Shown: positions 9,379 through 20,689 of the stretch, piece after piece
Layout of the letters: each line of letters begins with the position of its first letter
Position numbering within the stretch: position 1 is the stretch's first letter
The notes under the pieces: model-generated
The model's input: the letters and a program-made list of their open reading frames with translations, nothing else
Database searches by the model: none
Told to the model about the DNA's origin: nothing
Program-made: the position numbers and the translations under genes
Source of the DNA: Rapana venosa
Taxonomy: Eukaryota; Mollusca; Gastropoda; Neogastropoda; Muricidae
Reading direction: 5' to 3'
Assembly (NCBI GenBank): GCA_028751875.1
Contig: CM054138.1
Coordinates: 38,653,479-38,717,478 of the forward strand
DNA length: 64,000 nucleotides

Positions 9379-10845
9379 TTCACCGGACGGGACAGCAAAT
9401 TTCACACACATTTCTGGATGGCCACACAAAACTTTTACAAGTATTAGAATATAGATGATACGAGTTGTTTTGAATCATCTAAATGAAGACTATAACCCCA
9501 AGTAGCACGAATAAACTAACAGGACCTGATTGACTAAATGAGTTGTTACGATTGAACGCTCACTGAAGGACACCAAGGGCAAACGATGCGCACATGGCTC
9601 TCAGTAAGCTCCAACTAGTTGCCACATATGGACGCAGAAAGCAAACAAATAGCTTGAATAAGCAGTGATTTTCAGCGTGATGCAAACAATGTCATCCCAA
9701 TTAAGAGCAGACGCACAAAATCATCACTCCTCTCCCACTGCGTAAGGGTACTGCGTACTGCACCAGTAATACAACGAAAGCGGAAGTGTGAATTTAAGTT
9801 TGCGCGCCTGATCACGTGAGATATGCATGGACTTAGCGAAATAATGAACCCGAAAGTGCGTTGTACACACTTTCTGTACAACCATTACCATATCAATGAT
9901 TGACTTTCTAATAGGATATCATCCGACAGAAAAAGCCGTCGGAGGTGATTTGACTGTGTGATGACATGAAATGATCTATCACAAGCACTTTATTCTGTTT
10001 GTTGCTGTGATATTGTTTGTTTTGTGTTTGTTTTTGTGTTGTTCTTCGTTTGTTCAAAGATTGGTTTGTTGGGTGGTGTTTTTGCCCCCTTGTTTTCGTT
10101 TTTTCGATTTGGTTGCCCCTGTTTGACATTAGTTCTTTCGTTATTTTTCTGTTTAGGATGGTTGGGTTTTGTAATTGTTGTTGTTGCTGTTTGAGTGACT
10201 CAATGATCATTTATTTTGGTTTAGTCTGCTTTCTTTAGTGCACATTTTTATGGGGAAGTTGTGTTTTTTCCTTTTAATGTCAAGTCTATCGGTTATAACT
10301 TAAAGCAATTGAAAGGCAGAGCATCTTCACATTATCTGTAAATTTTGGGATGGGGTGTTTTTTGGTATAAGCGTGTATAGACTATAGGTGAGTATTGTTA
10401 CTATTGTTTAATTTACTTTCTCCCAGTTCATCGTGTGTCAAGTTGTCTGCTTTCTTTTTGAAGTGTGAGGTTTTTGTTGTGCGTTTCTTAAATCTGTGTA
10501 TTTAAAGGATTGAGATCAGGTCTGTTTCAATGGATCATACGAGTAAGCTGCTTGCTTTTTTCTTTCTTTTCCCTCTTCTTTTTTTAAACTTCTGGTTTTT
10601 CTTCTTCTGCGCTTGTGCACGGGAGTGGGTTTTCCCCCCTTAGTGTATGAAAGATGACTTAAAATTTGTTCTGTTACATGGGTCGTGGTCTATGTTGTGT
10701 TGTTTCTTGTTTCTTTCTTTCTATATTTTCTTCTGTCTTTTTGCAGGTGTGGATGTGTGAATAATTATAGGTAAGTTTGTATGTTACCTGAAATTGTATT
10801 TTAAAAATCTTTTCACTAGTTTGTATATTTTATTGATATACTGAT
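9379..10845. other. Gene-free stretch, T/G-rich in its second half
   Basis: 9,379-9,880 is moderately CpG-rich. 9,990-10,790 is rich in TTTG and TTTC words, which makes open frames on both strands without homology. Nothing was recognised. The second duplicate lacks all of it. Confidence 0.6.
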
Positions 10846-12590
10846 CATCTTATTTCAAAGGGCTACAGATAAGTATTTTTTAACATCTTGTCCTCCAAGC
10901 CCTTGCCTTTATATAAGTCAGTTCTATTGCTATGTGAATCAAATGAGCAGGTGTTGGGGTTTTATTTTCTGTTCTCCCATTTAGTTTATTAAAAAAAGAC
11001 GTTGAGGTAGGATGCTGTGGGACTGTATCTTTATGTGTCGTATGTATGTGATAGTTTCAGTATTGTGATTGGACTTAGCTATCCGTGGATTTAAAGATTT
11101 GAATTAGTTATGTTGCATTGTATTCAAGGTGCCTTGTTTTTGTCCCCCCCCCCCTCCCTAGTGGGGTTTGATTTTGTTGATATATTAAAAATCTATGTAT
11201 TGAAACGAATTACTAGTTCTATTGCAATGAATCCATTGTTGTTATAGGGGCCATCATAATTAATTTTTTGGTTTTGTGTACATACTGGGTAAGTTAGATG
11301 TAAAAATCAATTCGGCTTGCTTTACCTTAATATCACAACCAGCCTTAGGCCTTCGGTGTCGGATTTTGTATGAACCCTGGCTCGGAGTATACAATCACTC
11401 CCCCATGTAGATGTTGTTGTTGTTGTTGTTAGCTAATTAGGCTCCGGCTTTGTATTTAGAACCGTAGAAAAACCGGCATTCAACCACAGTGCTGCTAAAA
11501 ATATAAAGCACCTTATTCCAGTTCATGGGAGCTGTTTTGCTCGTATTACAGCAGATATGCTGGATACAATAGCTGCAAATGGTTGGAAATAGATTCAATC
11601 CACTTAAGTGGGTGATTATACAATCACCCATAGATGCTCTCAGAAAAAAAAACTATATCTGTGTTTCTGATTGCTTTTCATTACAGTTTTAAGCAATGAA
11701 TCATGCCTGTTTGGATTTTTGGGGTTTTGTTTGTTTGTTACGGTTGTATGTTGTGGGTTTGTTTTTCAGTTAAGAGGGTGCAAATGTTAAGGTTATTTGT
11801 GGTAATATTGTTATAGACTGATTCTTGATGGGCTTCATTGTTTTTTTTTTGTCTCAAAACAGAAAGACAAGCACTAAAGGACTACCTGACTACTTGATTC
11901 TGTGCAATGCGAGAAAGCCCAGCTCAGACAGCATCAAGACGATCACAGAGCTATTAAGCATCTACCACATACAATAAACTGTTGTTCTCTAGAGGTGTGT
12001 GTGGCAATTCGCTGTAGTTCACACTGACTTTTGCTGAGGTGGCATGATCTTTATAACATCATCTTTGGTTGACCAGATGATGAGGATAGATGCCAGCCCT
12101 AACTGCACAACACACAAGACTAGCATTTATTCTGGACCATTTACTTAATTTTGCACGATTCCTGGCAAACAACGACTAAACTTTCCATGACAAAGAAACT
12201 GTAAGCTTTAAAAAACATACCCTTTTTACTGGCATTCAATCACAAATATCAATTGCATTGTTTTATGATTTCATGTTTAAAAAAAGAACAAATTTAGATC
12301 TTTTCAATGGGTCATAGCTTTTAATTAATTTTTAAAAAAAACTTTCTACCTCAGTTAAAAAGAATTTCAACGAATAATCAGTTACACATGACTGTTTCTG
12401 AAATTAGAAAAAAACAACTTCAAATTAATTAAATGATTTCAAAAGTAATTGGTCATTTCATGAACTTCTATGAGGTAGAAACTAAGAAGAATACAAAACC
12501 CGCGACATGCTATTTTCCTCTAATTCAACTTAGTTGTTTTTTAATTTTTTTTTTATACCATAGCTGTTTGCATTTGCGACTTTCATGTTG
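10846..12590. other. Non-coding part of the duplicated block
   Basis: Repeated at 18,321-20,040 with mostly single-base indels. It holds a C-run at 11,144-11,153 and (TTG)6-7 at 11,409-11,430, which may be the tail of an old element. No coding homology was seen. Confidence 0.6.
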
Positions 12591-12639
12591 TATTACGTAA
12601 GCTGATTTGTATTGTGTCACTTTTCAATGTCGCTCTTTC

Positions 12640-13015
12640 ATCTGTTTCTGTCCATCGATATGAGTGATTCGCTCCTCTCTCTCTTCGCCAAAATGCCTTC
12701 TTATGACACTTTTAAATCCCAAGTTCCAGAATATTTATTTAAACCTAACGATTTTCTCTCCTGCTTAATTTCATAGCTTTTCCCTGCCTTCAAACAGCCG
12801 AGATTCTATCGCGCCTGCCAGGTGTGTGACCTGTGTGATGGTGTGTGGTGTGCATTGCGTGCGTGCGTACGTGCGTGGGACTTGGACTTGTTGGGAATAT
12901 TAATTGCTACTGATTGCATGACTGTGTAGAATGAGTTTGATTTGTCTCTTCAAGATATAGCGTCTATATTAAATTTCATTTATTCATATTCATCATCATC
13001 ATTCATCATCATCCA
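12640..13015 (+). mobile_element. 3' end of a CR1/L2-like element with (TCA)n tail
   Basis: The plus strand has remnants of the C-terminus (SYDTFKS and EYLFK; clearer in the second copy as TFKSSLKTYLFK), a short untranslated region with TG/CG-alternating sequence, then AAGATATAGCG-CTATATTAAATTTC and a tail of TCA repeats. AGCGCTATATAAA followed by trinucleotides is typical of CR1/L2 LINEs and the SINEs they move. It faces another element of the same 3' end type on the minus strand. Confidence 0.6.
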
Positions 13016-13200
13016 TTATAATAATAATAATATTATTAATATTATTTATTATTATTATGTTATTATTATAAAGCATGGAATTTATACAGCGCTATATCTT
13101 GCAAATCAAACAAATCAAGCCCTCTCATTCATCCTAGTCTTTCACTCAGGCAGCCAGTTACAATTAAAGGGATTTTTCTAATTCAAATGTAAACACACAC
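13016..13200 (-). mobile_element. Short element 3' end with (TAA)n tail, facing the previous one
   Basis: Read on the minus strand, TTTGCAAGATATAGCGCTGT and AAATTCCATGC lead into a TAA/TTA tract at 13,018-13,070. The terminal AAGATATAGCGCT is the same as that of the plus-strand element, so two elements end tail to tail. The body above 13,110 is too short to classify. Confidence 0.5.
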
Positions 13201-13263
13201 GTGCGGCACAACTTGTACAGTTTTTTGACGCAAAATACAAATGTATAAACACACGCTCGATGC

Positions 13264-13287
13264 CCCCCCCCCCCCCCCCCCACACAC
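13264..13287. repeat. Poly-C run followed by CA repeats
   Basis: About 18 C followed by CACACACA. The equivalent place in the second duplicate is longer (20,649-20,670). Confidence 0.9.
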
Positions 13288-13294
13288 AAAGGTT

Positions 13295-16200
13295 GTAATA
13301 ATATAATAATAGATGGGAATTTTTATAGCGCTGTTTCTTGTTTAAAAGACAAACTAAATCGAAGCGATTTGCACTCAATCATTTACAGGCATGCAACTCT
13401 CCTTAAATACATAATGAAAAACAGAGTTCAAAAAAAACCATGCGCGCGCACGGTGTTATATGCAGCGCATGCTACGCTCACACAACACACGGCGCGCGCA
13501 CACACACACACAGACACACACACACACACACACACACTACACACACTACCAACACGCTCACACATCGGAACAACACTCTGTAATGAAGGTAGCTAAAAAT
13601 TGCTGGTTGGAAAATTAGGGAGGGCGGGGGGAAAGGTCTCTAGGTAGGTCTAAAGGTGTGTTTTTGAGGATGGATTTTGCCTGGATGTTGAAGGTTATAA
13701 TTGTGAGGCTTTTGCGACCGAAGTGAAAAGAGGAGGTTCATTTCACGTGGTTGGACCAGAAACAGCAGAGGAGCGACGGCCAACAGTAGTTTGTTTGAAA
13801 TCTGGGATGTTCGAAAGCACCATAAGTATCTGCGTGCTGAAGACGAAGATACGGAGGAGTGACATGATGAAGACAGTTACAGGAATAAGAGGTGCAGATC
13901 TTGTTGGAGCATTTGAAACAGACGGGTATTGATTTTATTATCCAGTCTTTTGTGAGACAGGCAGCCAGTGGAAGAGATAGCAGAAGAGGAGTGATGTGTT
14001 CTGATTATTTCTTTCTTAGACAGTCGTGCTGCAAGAGTTTGATTTGCGGTGAAGAGAGTCGGATAGATGATGTGGTAGGCCAGCGCAAAAGAGAATTACA
14101 GTAGTCTAAACGTGAAGAATGAGAGATGTGACAAGCTTGGAAGTTGCATCTGTGGACAGCTACTTGCGGAATCGCGCGTTATGCGCCGTAATTGATAGTG
14201 CAAGAATGGCAGGTCTTGGGTGATAATTTTTTCAAAAGAGGAGTGTGTTGTAAGAAACTAGCCTTATTACTTACAGAGTTGGACAAAGAAACTGACGTAT
14301 TGACCGATTTCTATTGAAGCCTTTGCGTAGTGAGAAACAGTTTATGTTTGGGGTCCCTATGTGCATGATTCATTAAGTTCTAACTTGTTTGAGTCATTCC
14401 AGTTCTTGAATGTCTTGAAGGCAGATAGGACATATTTGTCAGGAGGGAGGCATGTTTTCACAGTATCACTGCACTGAAGCTGAGTATCATCGCATAGAAA
14501 AATGATGAGCAATATGGTGGTTGTTTAGATTATATGTGAGAGTTTGAGCAGTGTAGAGTAAGAGAACAGGGCCAGGACTGTTTCTGCGGGACTCCCACAT
14601 TCCGCATTTGTGACGGTTTGATTGAATTTTGTTACAATAACTTTCTGCGATCTGTCTGTGAGGTATGAAGTGGATCGAGTGTCTAGAGGTACGGCCTGTC
14701 TGAAAGCTGAAAAGTCGGGTTGAAGTGTGCGCGGTTCTACCACCGTTTGGACCGCGGAAATTTTTCCCCCATCCATTAGACATGAGTGGTGTCTGGGAGC
14801 TAGTCTTTCGGATGAGGACGATAAACCGCGGGTCCCGTGTGTTACACGTAATTATTTAGCGCACGTAAAAAACCCACAGCAACAAGAGAGTTGTCCCTGG
14901 CAAATTCTTAGAAAAAAGCCACTCTGATTGGGAACCAAATTAAGCTGCAGAGATAAGAAAAAAAAAAAAAAAAAAAAGGTGTGAAAGGGTGCGCAGCGAC
15001 TAAGTGGCGACGCGTTCTCCGCTCTCCCGGGGAGTAGCAGCCCGAAATTCACGGAGGAAAAGAAATCTGCCGTGGCTTAAAGTGTATGAAATAAAATCTG
15101 GAGCGCTTTGATGTGTTGCTTTACAAGATTCAGCGCTATTAAATTCCATACATTTATTATTATTATTAAAAGCCAGGTGAGGGCTGTGACGTTAATACGC
15201 CAAACGTATTGTGGTGGCGGGAAGAAGAAATTGCAGTGATCTATGGTATCTAAAGGCTGCAGATAAGTCAGAGAAACGTAAGAGTGAGGAGGGAGATTTT
15301 TCCTGCATCAGAAGCATGTTGAGAAGTGTATCTAAGTGTGGACTAGGGTGGTTTCGGTGCTGTGGTTGGGGCGACTAGAGGCAGATTGAAAAGTGGAAGG
15401 AGATCATTGGAATGAAGGTGACTGTTGAGATGTTTGAGAACGACTTTTTCTAGTACTTTAGAGTCAATGGGTAAGTTTGAGAAGCCGTATAAATTCTTCA
15501 GGAATGTTGGGATCGAGGTCGTGCTTTTTCAGTAGGGGTGTGACTTTTGCGTTTTAAGTGTGATGGAAAATTTTTCTCTGTCACAAGTAGATGAGTTTTC
15601 TAGTATTAGTGTTAATTAGGTTTCAAGTTGTGGAGGCATTGAGCGAAAACAGGAAGGCAGGTATGGATCAACGGTCGCATGATTGTTATAGTCATTTTCC
15701 TTCAGAATTGTCATGATTACTTTGTTTCACTTGTGGGATGGAAGGAAAGAGAGTAGTGCCAGTGTACTGGGGATCAGGAGGCGCAGGCTGGAATTGAGTC
15801 TGATCAGTCTGGAGAGTATGTTTCGATCTTTGTTGAGAAGGAAGGCAGAAAATATGGATGCGAAGTTCAGAAGGCTGTGGGTGTTGGCCAGAGGAAGTTT
15901 GTTTTTGGATCCATAGGAGATTTGAGGTGAGGAAAAAAGAGATTTTATGGATGTAGCACAGAGAACTTGGGAAGACGTAGAAGTCTGTCTTCTGCTGAAT
16001 TGGATTAAGAGTTTGACTCTTTGTTTATTTGTTTTCGGAAAAGTTGTTTGTTGATTTTCGGTCTTGTGACTTCGCATGGCGTTCTAGTTGCGGGTTTGCG
16101 CTTCGCTATCATGATGTCTTGGGCTTTTTCACATGGGCGCACAGGGTCTGTCAGGGAGGAGATGGTCAGTAGGAAGGTGCATGCTCATCCAAGCAGTTGG

Positions 16201-16518
16201 CGGAGAATAGTGTTATAGTGATCAGAGAGGTGCATGTGTGGTCAGAGGTTGTGAAAAACGTTCAGAAGCTTGTGAGAGAAGGTATGAATGTTAAGGTCCT
16301 TAGATTGCGAAGAGTAACATGTTTCTTCTTTCTGGTCAGGTTTTTTGTGATGTTAAGATGGGAAAACGAATGGCGGAATGATCAGATGCAGTTCGTCCGT
16401 GACAGAACAGATGTGACAAGATTAAATGAAGACTTTAATAATCAGCCAGTCTAAAATTATGACCGGATCTGTGTGTTGCTTGTTTACCCGTTGATGAGAG
16501 AGAAATGAGTTGGACAGA
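13295..16518 (-). mobile_element. CR1/L2-like LINE, copy 1, interrupted by a SINE and cut by the duplication end
   Basis: The 3' end on the minus strand is marked by AGCGCTATAAAAATTCC and a TTA-rich tail at 13,295-13,335. A (CA)n tract at 13,496-13,540 lies in the 3' untranslated region. From 13,690 upward it aligns with the better copy at 29,055-31,365. The catalytic YADD site (near 14,490) has lost one base. A SINE sits between 14,678 and 15,168. The RT fingers (SALLRSF-like KNYR-VSNL region near 15,480-15,530) and the end of the endonuclease (16,400-16,518) follow. It stops at 16,518, where the second duplicate begins. Confidence 0.8.
14678..15168 (+). mobile_element. SINE-4 inserted in the CR1/L2-like LINE
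   Basis: Relative to the LINE copies at 29,995 and 52,790, about 490 bases are inserted between GAGGTATGAAGTGGA and CCAGGTGAGGGCTGTG. The insert starts with a decayed tRNA-like head (GTCTAGAGGTACGGCC, then GCGCGGTTCTACCACCG where a B box is expected). It continues CATGAGTGGTGTCTGGGAGC, TTCGGATGAGGACGATAAAC, GAGAGTTGTCCCTGGCAAAT and TCCCGGGGAGTAGCAGCCCG, has an internal poly-A at 14,957-14,977 and ends AGCGCTATTAAATTCC plus (ATT)n. The ATT tail and AGCGCTAT end match the host LINE's own 3' end, so that LINE family may have mobilised it. The same insertion is present in the second duplicate at 21,882-22,347. Confidence 0.75.
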
Positions 16519-16725
16519 GAACTAAGGGTGGAGATTTTTTGTTCACTGGTGTCTACTACAATAGTGCTAAGTCTTCCTCCCTAATTTTCCTTTGTGCTTT
16601 ATTTTACTGTAGACCACACATGCATGTTAAAAATCCTATAGGTCATGTCAGCATTTGTGAGTTATGGGAATACTCCTTGAAAGACTCCTGTTACCTAAAG
16701 AGGATGGGATCCACCCAGGTTCATT
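16519..16725 (+). mobile_element. SINE-like repeat (GGGTGGAGATTTTT core), second copy
   Basis: Duplicate of 129-334, with single-base differences. Confidence 0.5.
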
Positions 16726-17030
16726 AGGTAAAAAGGTAAAGGGTGTCCATAACTTATAAGGTCTATAGGGGAGGGACGCTAGTCAGAGACTCACTTCTAT
16801 TGGGCCACGCATATTGAGGGCGGTGCCCAATCTCCTCTCCCTCGCTGCCTTTACCTTTCCTGACCCTAAAGAGCGACAGGTCCCATTTTACAGCTGGGTG
16901 AACTGGGGGAACTGTACCTGAAGCCAAGGCGCGCAAACGGTCACCCATCCAACTGGTAACCACGCGCATCGCTGCTTAACTGATGAGGGAAAGCGGAGGT
17001 CGCTCGTCCAACTGAGCTATCCTGTTCACT
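16726..17030 (-). mobile_element. tRNA/5S SINE, second-duplicate copy
   Basis: Duplicate of 335-627. The A-box side ends at about 17,028 (GATAGCTCAGTTGGACGAGC on the minus strand, diverged from the first copy) and the 5S-like C box GTTGGATGGGTGACCG is at 16,939-16,954. Confidence 0.7.
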
Positions 17031-17044
17031 TGTTCCCAAGAGAT

Positions 17045-18321
17045 ATGGCTGAAGAATTCAGTGCTGTTCTCCCAATGACTAATCAAGGAGGTGTTACTGT
17101 TATGGTCCGTAGCCTGCCAGGGTCATAGGGGGCTGCATGGTGGATGAACGGTGACCTGCTTGCTCCACTTAGCGTGGGTCGTGGGCGAGTGCCTGGGTGG
17201 ACATTGAAGTCCTTCCCTGTCCAATCACGGTATGTCGTCGGCCCACTTTCTCCTCTGTCTGCCCGTCTTCTCTTCCCTGGATGTTCCTTGCAGGTTGGTA
17301 TTTGCAAGTCCTGCTGGGGTGTTACTTGCCATACCATCTGAGTTTCTCTTTTCAGCCGTGGGCTGTAGGTCTTCATAGTCCCGCACTTGTGAGTGATCTT
17401 TCTGCCGACTTCATTGTTGGTGACATGGTCCTTGTATGAGAAGCAGGAGCCTTATGAACTGGCATCTCATTTCTACTGCTGGTCCCTTTGTATGGTCTGA
17501 CATCAGTGTCCATGCCTTACATGCATAAAGCATGATTGAGATGACTAGCGCGTTTAGTAACTTTACCTTGGTTCCGAGAGGGATGTTTCTGTCTCTCCAT
17601 ATGGTCTTCAGTCTTGCCATTGCTGCTGCTGTTTGTGCCGCTCTTGCTAGGATTTCGGTCTTCGATCCTTCCTCACTTATGATGGCTCCAAAGTACTTGA
17701 TTTCCATGCCGTATCGTGAGGATATTTCGTCCAGTTGCTTCACTAGGTTGGCCAGTTCCTCTTCATTTCCTGCCAGACCGTCAATGTCATCGGCAAACCT
17801 GATGATGGTGATTGTTCGCCCTCCAATGCTGACTGTGCCTGTGTGGTCTTCCAAGGCGTCAGTCATGATGCGTTCAAGGAAAATGTTAAAAAGTTGTCGG
17901 CGACCAAACAGAATCCCTGACGGACCCCAATCTGAGGTACGAACGCAAGGAGTATACTTGCGTCTCAGTTCATCATGCGTTTTAAAAAACTGGTGGTAAT
18001 CGTTTCGGTATCTTCTTTCTAAGTGCCAGCGTGGATGCGAATTTTCCATTCTATTGTTGCTTGGAAGGATCTCGGCGATGGTGGGGTCTTCTGGTTGTCC
18101 AGGTTGATGTCTGATGTTCTTTGTCTTATTGATCTTCAATCGGACTCTAAAGTTCAGGAGGACGAGGTCATGATCGCTGCCCATGTCTGCACCAGGAATG
18201 TCCTCGTCGTGACCTCTGTTGATGCCAGATCGAACCGGTTATGCACCAGGATGTAGTCAATCTGGTTGTGAGGGATCCCATTGGGTGCATGCCATGTCTC
18301 AGCGTCGGGATGCCTGTGTTC
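17045..18321 (-). mobile_element. RTE-clade LINE, second copy, cut at the duplication join
   Basis: Duplicate of 636-1,920, with a longer continuous frame: 17,411-18,184 reads from GSDHDLVLLNFRVRLKINKT (endonuclease end) through LFNIFLERIMTDAL, IRFADDIDGLAGNEEEL (palm, catalytic FADD) and ISIMLYACKAWTLMSDHTK. The same block between endonuclease and GVRQG is missing as in the first copy, and a one-base shift still splits GVRQG from LFNIFLE. The endonuclease is cut at 18,321. That this copy keeps a longer frame than its partner suggests some of the partner's indels are sequencing errors. Confidence 0.85.
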
Positions 18322-20065
18322 ATCTTATTTCAAAGGGCTACAGATAAGTATTGACATACTTTTGTCCTCCAGCCCTTGCCCTTTAAATAAGTCAGTTCTA
18401 TTGCTATGAATCACATGAGCAGGTGTTGGTTTTTTTCTGTTCTCCCTTTTAGTTTATAAAAAAAAGGACGTTGAGGTAGGATGCTGTGGACTGTATTTTA
18501 TGTGTGTATGTATGTGATTGTTTCATTATTGTGATCTGGACCTTAGCTATCCGTGGATTTAAAGAATTTGAATTAGTTATGTTGCATTGAATCAGGTGCC
18601 TTGATTTTGTCCCCCCCCCCCCCCTCCCTAGTGGGTTATATTTTGTTGATATATTAAAAATCTATGTATTGGAAACGAATTACTAGTTCTATTGCAATGA
18701 ATCCATTGTTGATATAGGGGCCATCATAATTATTTATTGGTTTTTGTGTACATACTGGGTAAGTTGATGTAAAAATCAATCGGCTTTCCTTTACCTTAAA
18801 ACACAACCAGCCTTAGGCCTTCGGTGTCGGATTTTGTATCACCCTGGCCGGAGTATACATCACCTCCCCCAACTGTAGATGTTGTTGTTGTTGTTGTTAG
18901 CTAATTAGGCTCCTGCTTTGTCATTAGCAACCGTTAAAACCGGCATTCAACCACAAAGTGCTGCTAAAACTATAAAGCACCTTATTCCAGTCATGGAGCT
19001 GTTTTGCTGAAAATACAGCAGGAATGCTGGATACAATAGCTGCAATGGTTGGAAATAGATCAATCCACCTTAAGTGGGTGATTACAAACACCCAACCAAA
19101 CAATAATCTGTGTTTCTGATTGCTTTTCATTAAGTTTTACCGCAATGAATCATGCCTGTTTTGGATTTTTGGGGTTTTGTTTGTTTGTTACTGTTGTTTG
19201 TTGTGGGTTTGTTTTTCAGAAAGAGGGTGCAAATGTTAAGGTATTTGTGGTAAATCTATGTTATAGACTGGCTTCTGATGGGCTTCATTGTTTTTTTTTG
19301 TCTCAACAGAAAGACAAGCACTCAATGACTACTGCACACATGATCTGTTCAATGCGAGAAAGCCCAGCTTCAGACAGAACTCAAGCACACAACCTGTTGT
19401 TCTCTAGAGGAGTGTGTGGCAATTTGCTGTAGTTCACACTGACTTTTGCTGAGGAGGCATGATCTTTAAAAACATCATCCTTTGGTTGCCAGATGATGAG
19501 ATAGATGCCAGCCTAACTGCACAACACACAAGACTACATTATTACTGGACCATTACTTAATTTGCACGATTCCTTGGCAAACAACGACTAAACTGTCATG
19601 ACAAAGAAACTGTAAGCTTTAAAACATACCCTTTTTACTGGGCATTCAATCACAAATATCAATTGCATTGTTTTATGATTTTCAAGTTTAAAAAAAAGAA
19701 CAAATTAGATCTTTTCAATGGTCATAGCTTTTAATTAATTTTTAAAAAAAACTTTCTACCTCAGATTAAAAAGAAAATTTCAACGAATAAACAAGTCACA
19801 TGACTGTTTCTAAAATTAGAAAAAAACAACTCAAATTAATTAAATGATTTCAAAAGTCACATTGGTCATTTCATGATTCCTATGAGGTAGAACCATAAGT
19901 AAGGAATACAAAACCCGCGACAATGCTATTTTCCTCTAATTCAACTTAGTTGTTTTTTAATTTTTTTTTATACCATAGCTGTTTGCATTTGCTACTTTCG
20001 TTGTATTACGTAGCTATTTGTATTGTGTCCTTTTCAACTGTAGCTCTTTCTCTGTTTCTGGTCCA
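18322..20065. other. Non-coding part of the second duplicate
   Basis: Matches 10,846-12,640, including a C-run at 18,611-18,624 and (TTG)n at 18,882-18,898. No gene seen. Confidence 0.6.
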
Positions 20066-20386
20066 TCGATCTGGAGTGATCTCCCTCTCTCTCTTCGCCA
20101 AAAGCCTTCTTATGACACTTTTAAATCCAGTCTCAAGACATATTTATTTAAAACCTAAGATTTTCCTCTCCTGCTTCATTTCATAGCTTTTCCCTGCCTT
20201 CAACAGCCGAGATTCTATCGCCCTGCCAGGGTGTGTGACCTGTGTGTGTGTGTGTGTGTGCATGCGTGCGTGCGTACGTGCGTGGACTTGGACTTGTTGG
20301 AACTATTAATTGCTACTGATTGCATGACTGTGTAAGAATGAGTTTGATTTGTCTCTTCAAGATATAGCGCTATATAAATTTCATTT

Positions 20387-20417
<31 letters not shown>
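20066..20417 (+). mobile_element. 3' end of a CR1/L2-like element, second-duplicate copy
   Basis: Duplicate of 12,640-13,015 and better preserved: the C-terminal TFKSSLKTYLFK reading is seen near 20,120-20,155. A clean (TG)n lies at 20,241-20,260, and AGCGCTATATAAATTTC is followed by uninterrupted (ATC)10 at 20,388-20,417. Confidence 0.65.
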
Positions 20418-20418
<1 letters not shown>

Positions 20419-20441
20419 TATAATAATAATAATAATATTAA

Positions 20442-20472
<31 letters not shown>

Positions 20473-20560
20473 ATGCATGGAATTTATACAGCGCTATATC
20501 TTGCAAATAAACAAATCAAAGCCCTCTCATTCACCCTGCTTTCACAGCCCCTTTTAAAAA
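20418..20560 (-). mobile_element. Facing element 3' end with (TAA)n tail, second copy
   Basis: Duplicate of 13,016-13,200. The AT-trinucleotide tract is purer here (20,418-20,471), followed by GCATGGAATTTATACAGCGC on the plus strand. Confidence 0.5.
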
Positions 20561-20648
20561 TTAAAGATTTTTCAAATTAAAATTTAAACACACACGTGCG
20601 CACAATTGGACGTTTTTTACAAAATAAAAATGTAAAACACAGCTCGAC

Positions 20649-20670
20649 CCCCCCCCCCCCCCCCCCCCCC
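20649..20670. repeat. Poly-C run
   Basis: About 22 C followed by CACACACA; the equivalent of 13,264-13,287. Confidence 0.9.
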
Positions 20671-20689
20671 ACACACAAAGGGGTTGTAA

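Larger units (their letters stand above)
129..16518. repeat. Duplicated block, first (longer) copy
   Basis: Bases 129-1,920 reappear at 16,519-18,321 and bases 10,846-16,518 reappear at 18,321-23,566, in the same order and orientation. The segment 1,921-10,845 (about 8.9 kb) is present only in this copy. SINEs, a truncated RTE LINE with the same internal deletion, a tail-to-tail repeat pair and a SINE inserted in a LINE are all shared, so this is one duplicated segment and not independent insertions. The block ends at 16,518 inside a LINE endonuclease region, where the start of the second copy follows directly. Confidence 0.85.

Noticed and set aside
9908..10210. A 100-codon Gln/Asn/Lys-rich frame
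   Set aside because: It is caused by TTG/TTTG-rich sequence on the plus strand; no homology and no conserved partner.
20388..20471. Short direct repeats that could suggest a CRISPR-like or satellite array
   Set aside because: They are trinucleotide tails of two retroelements, with no spacers.
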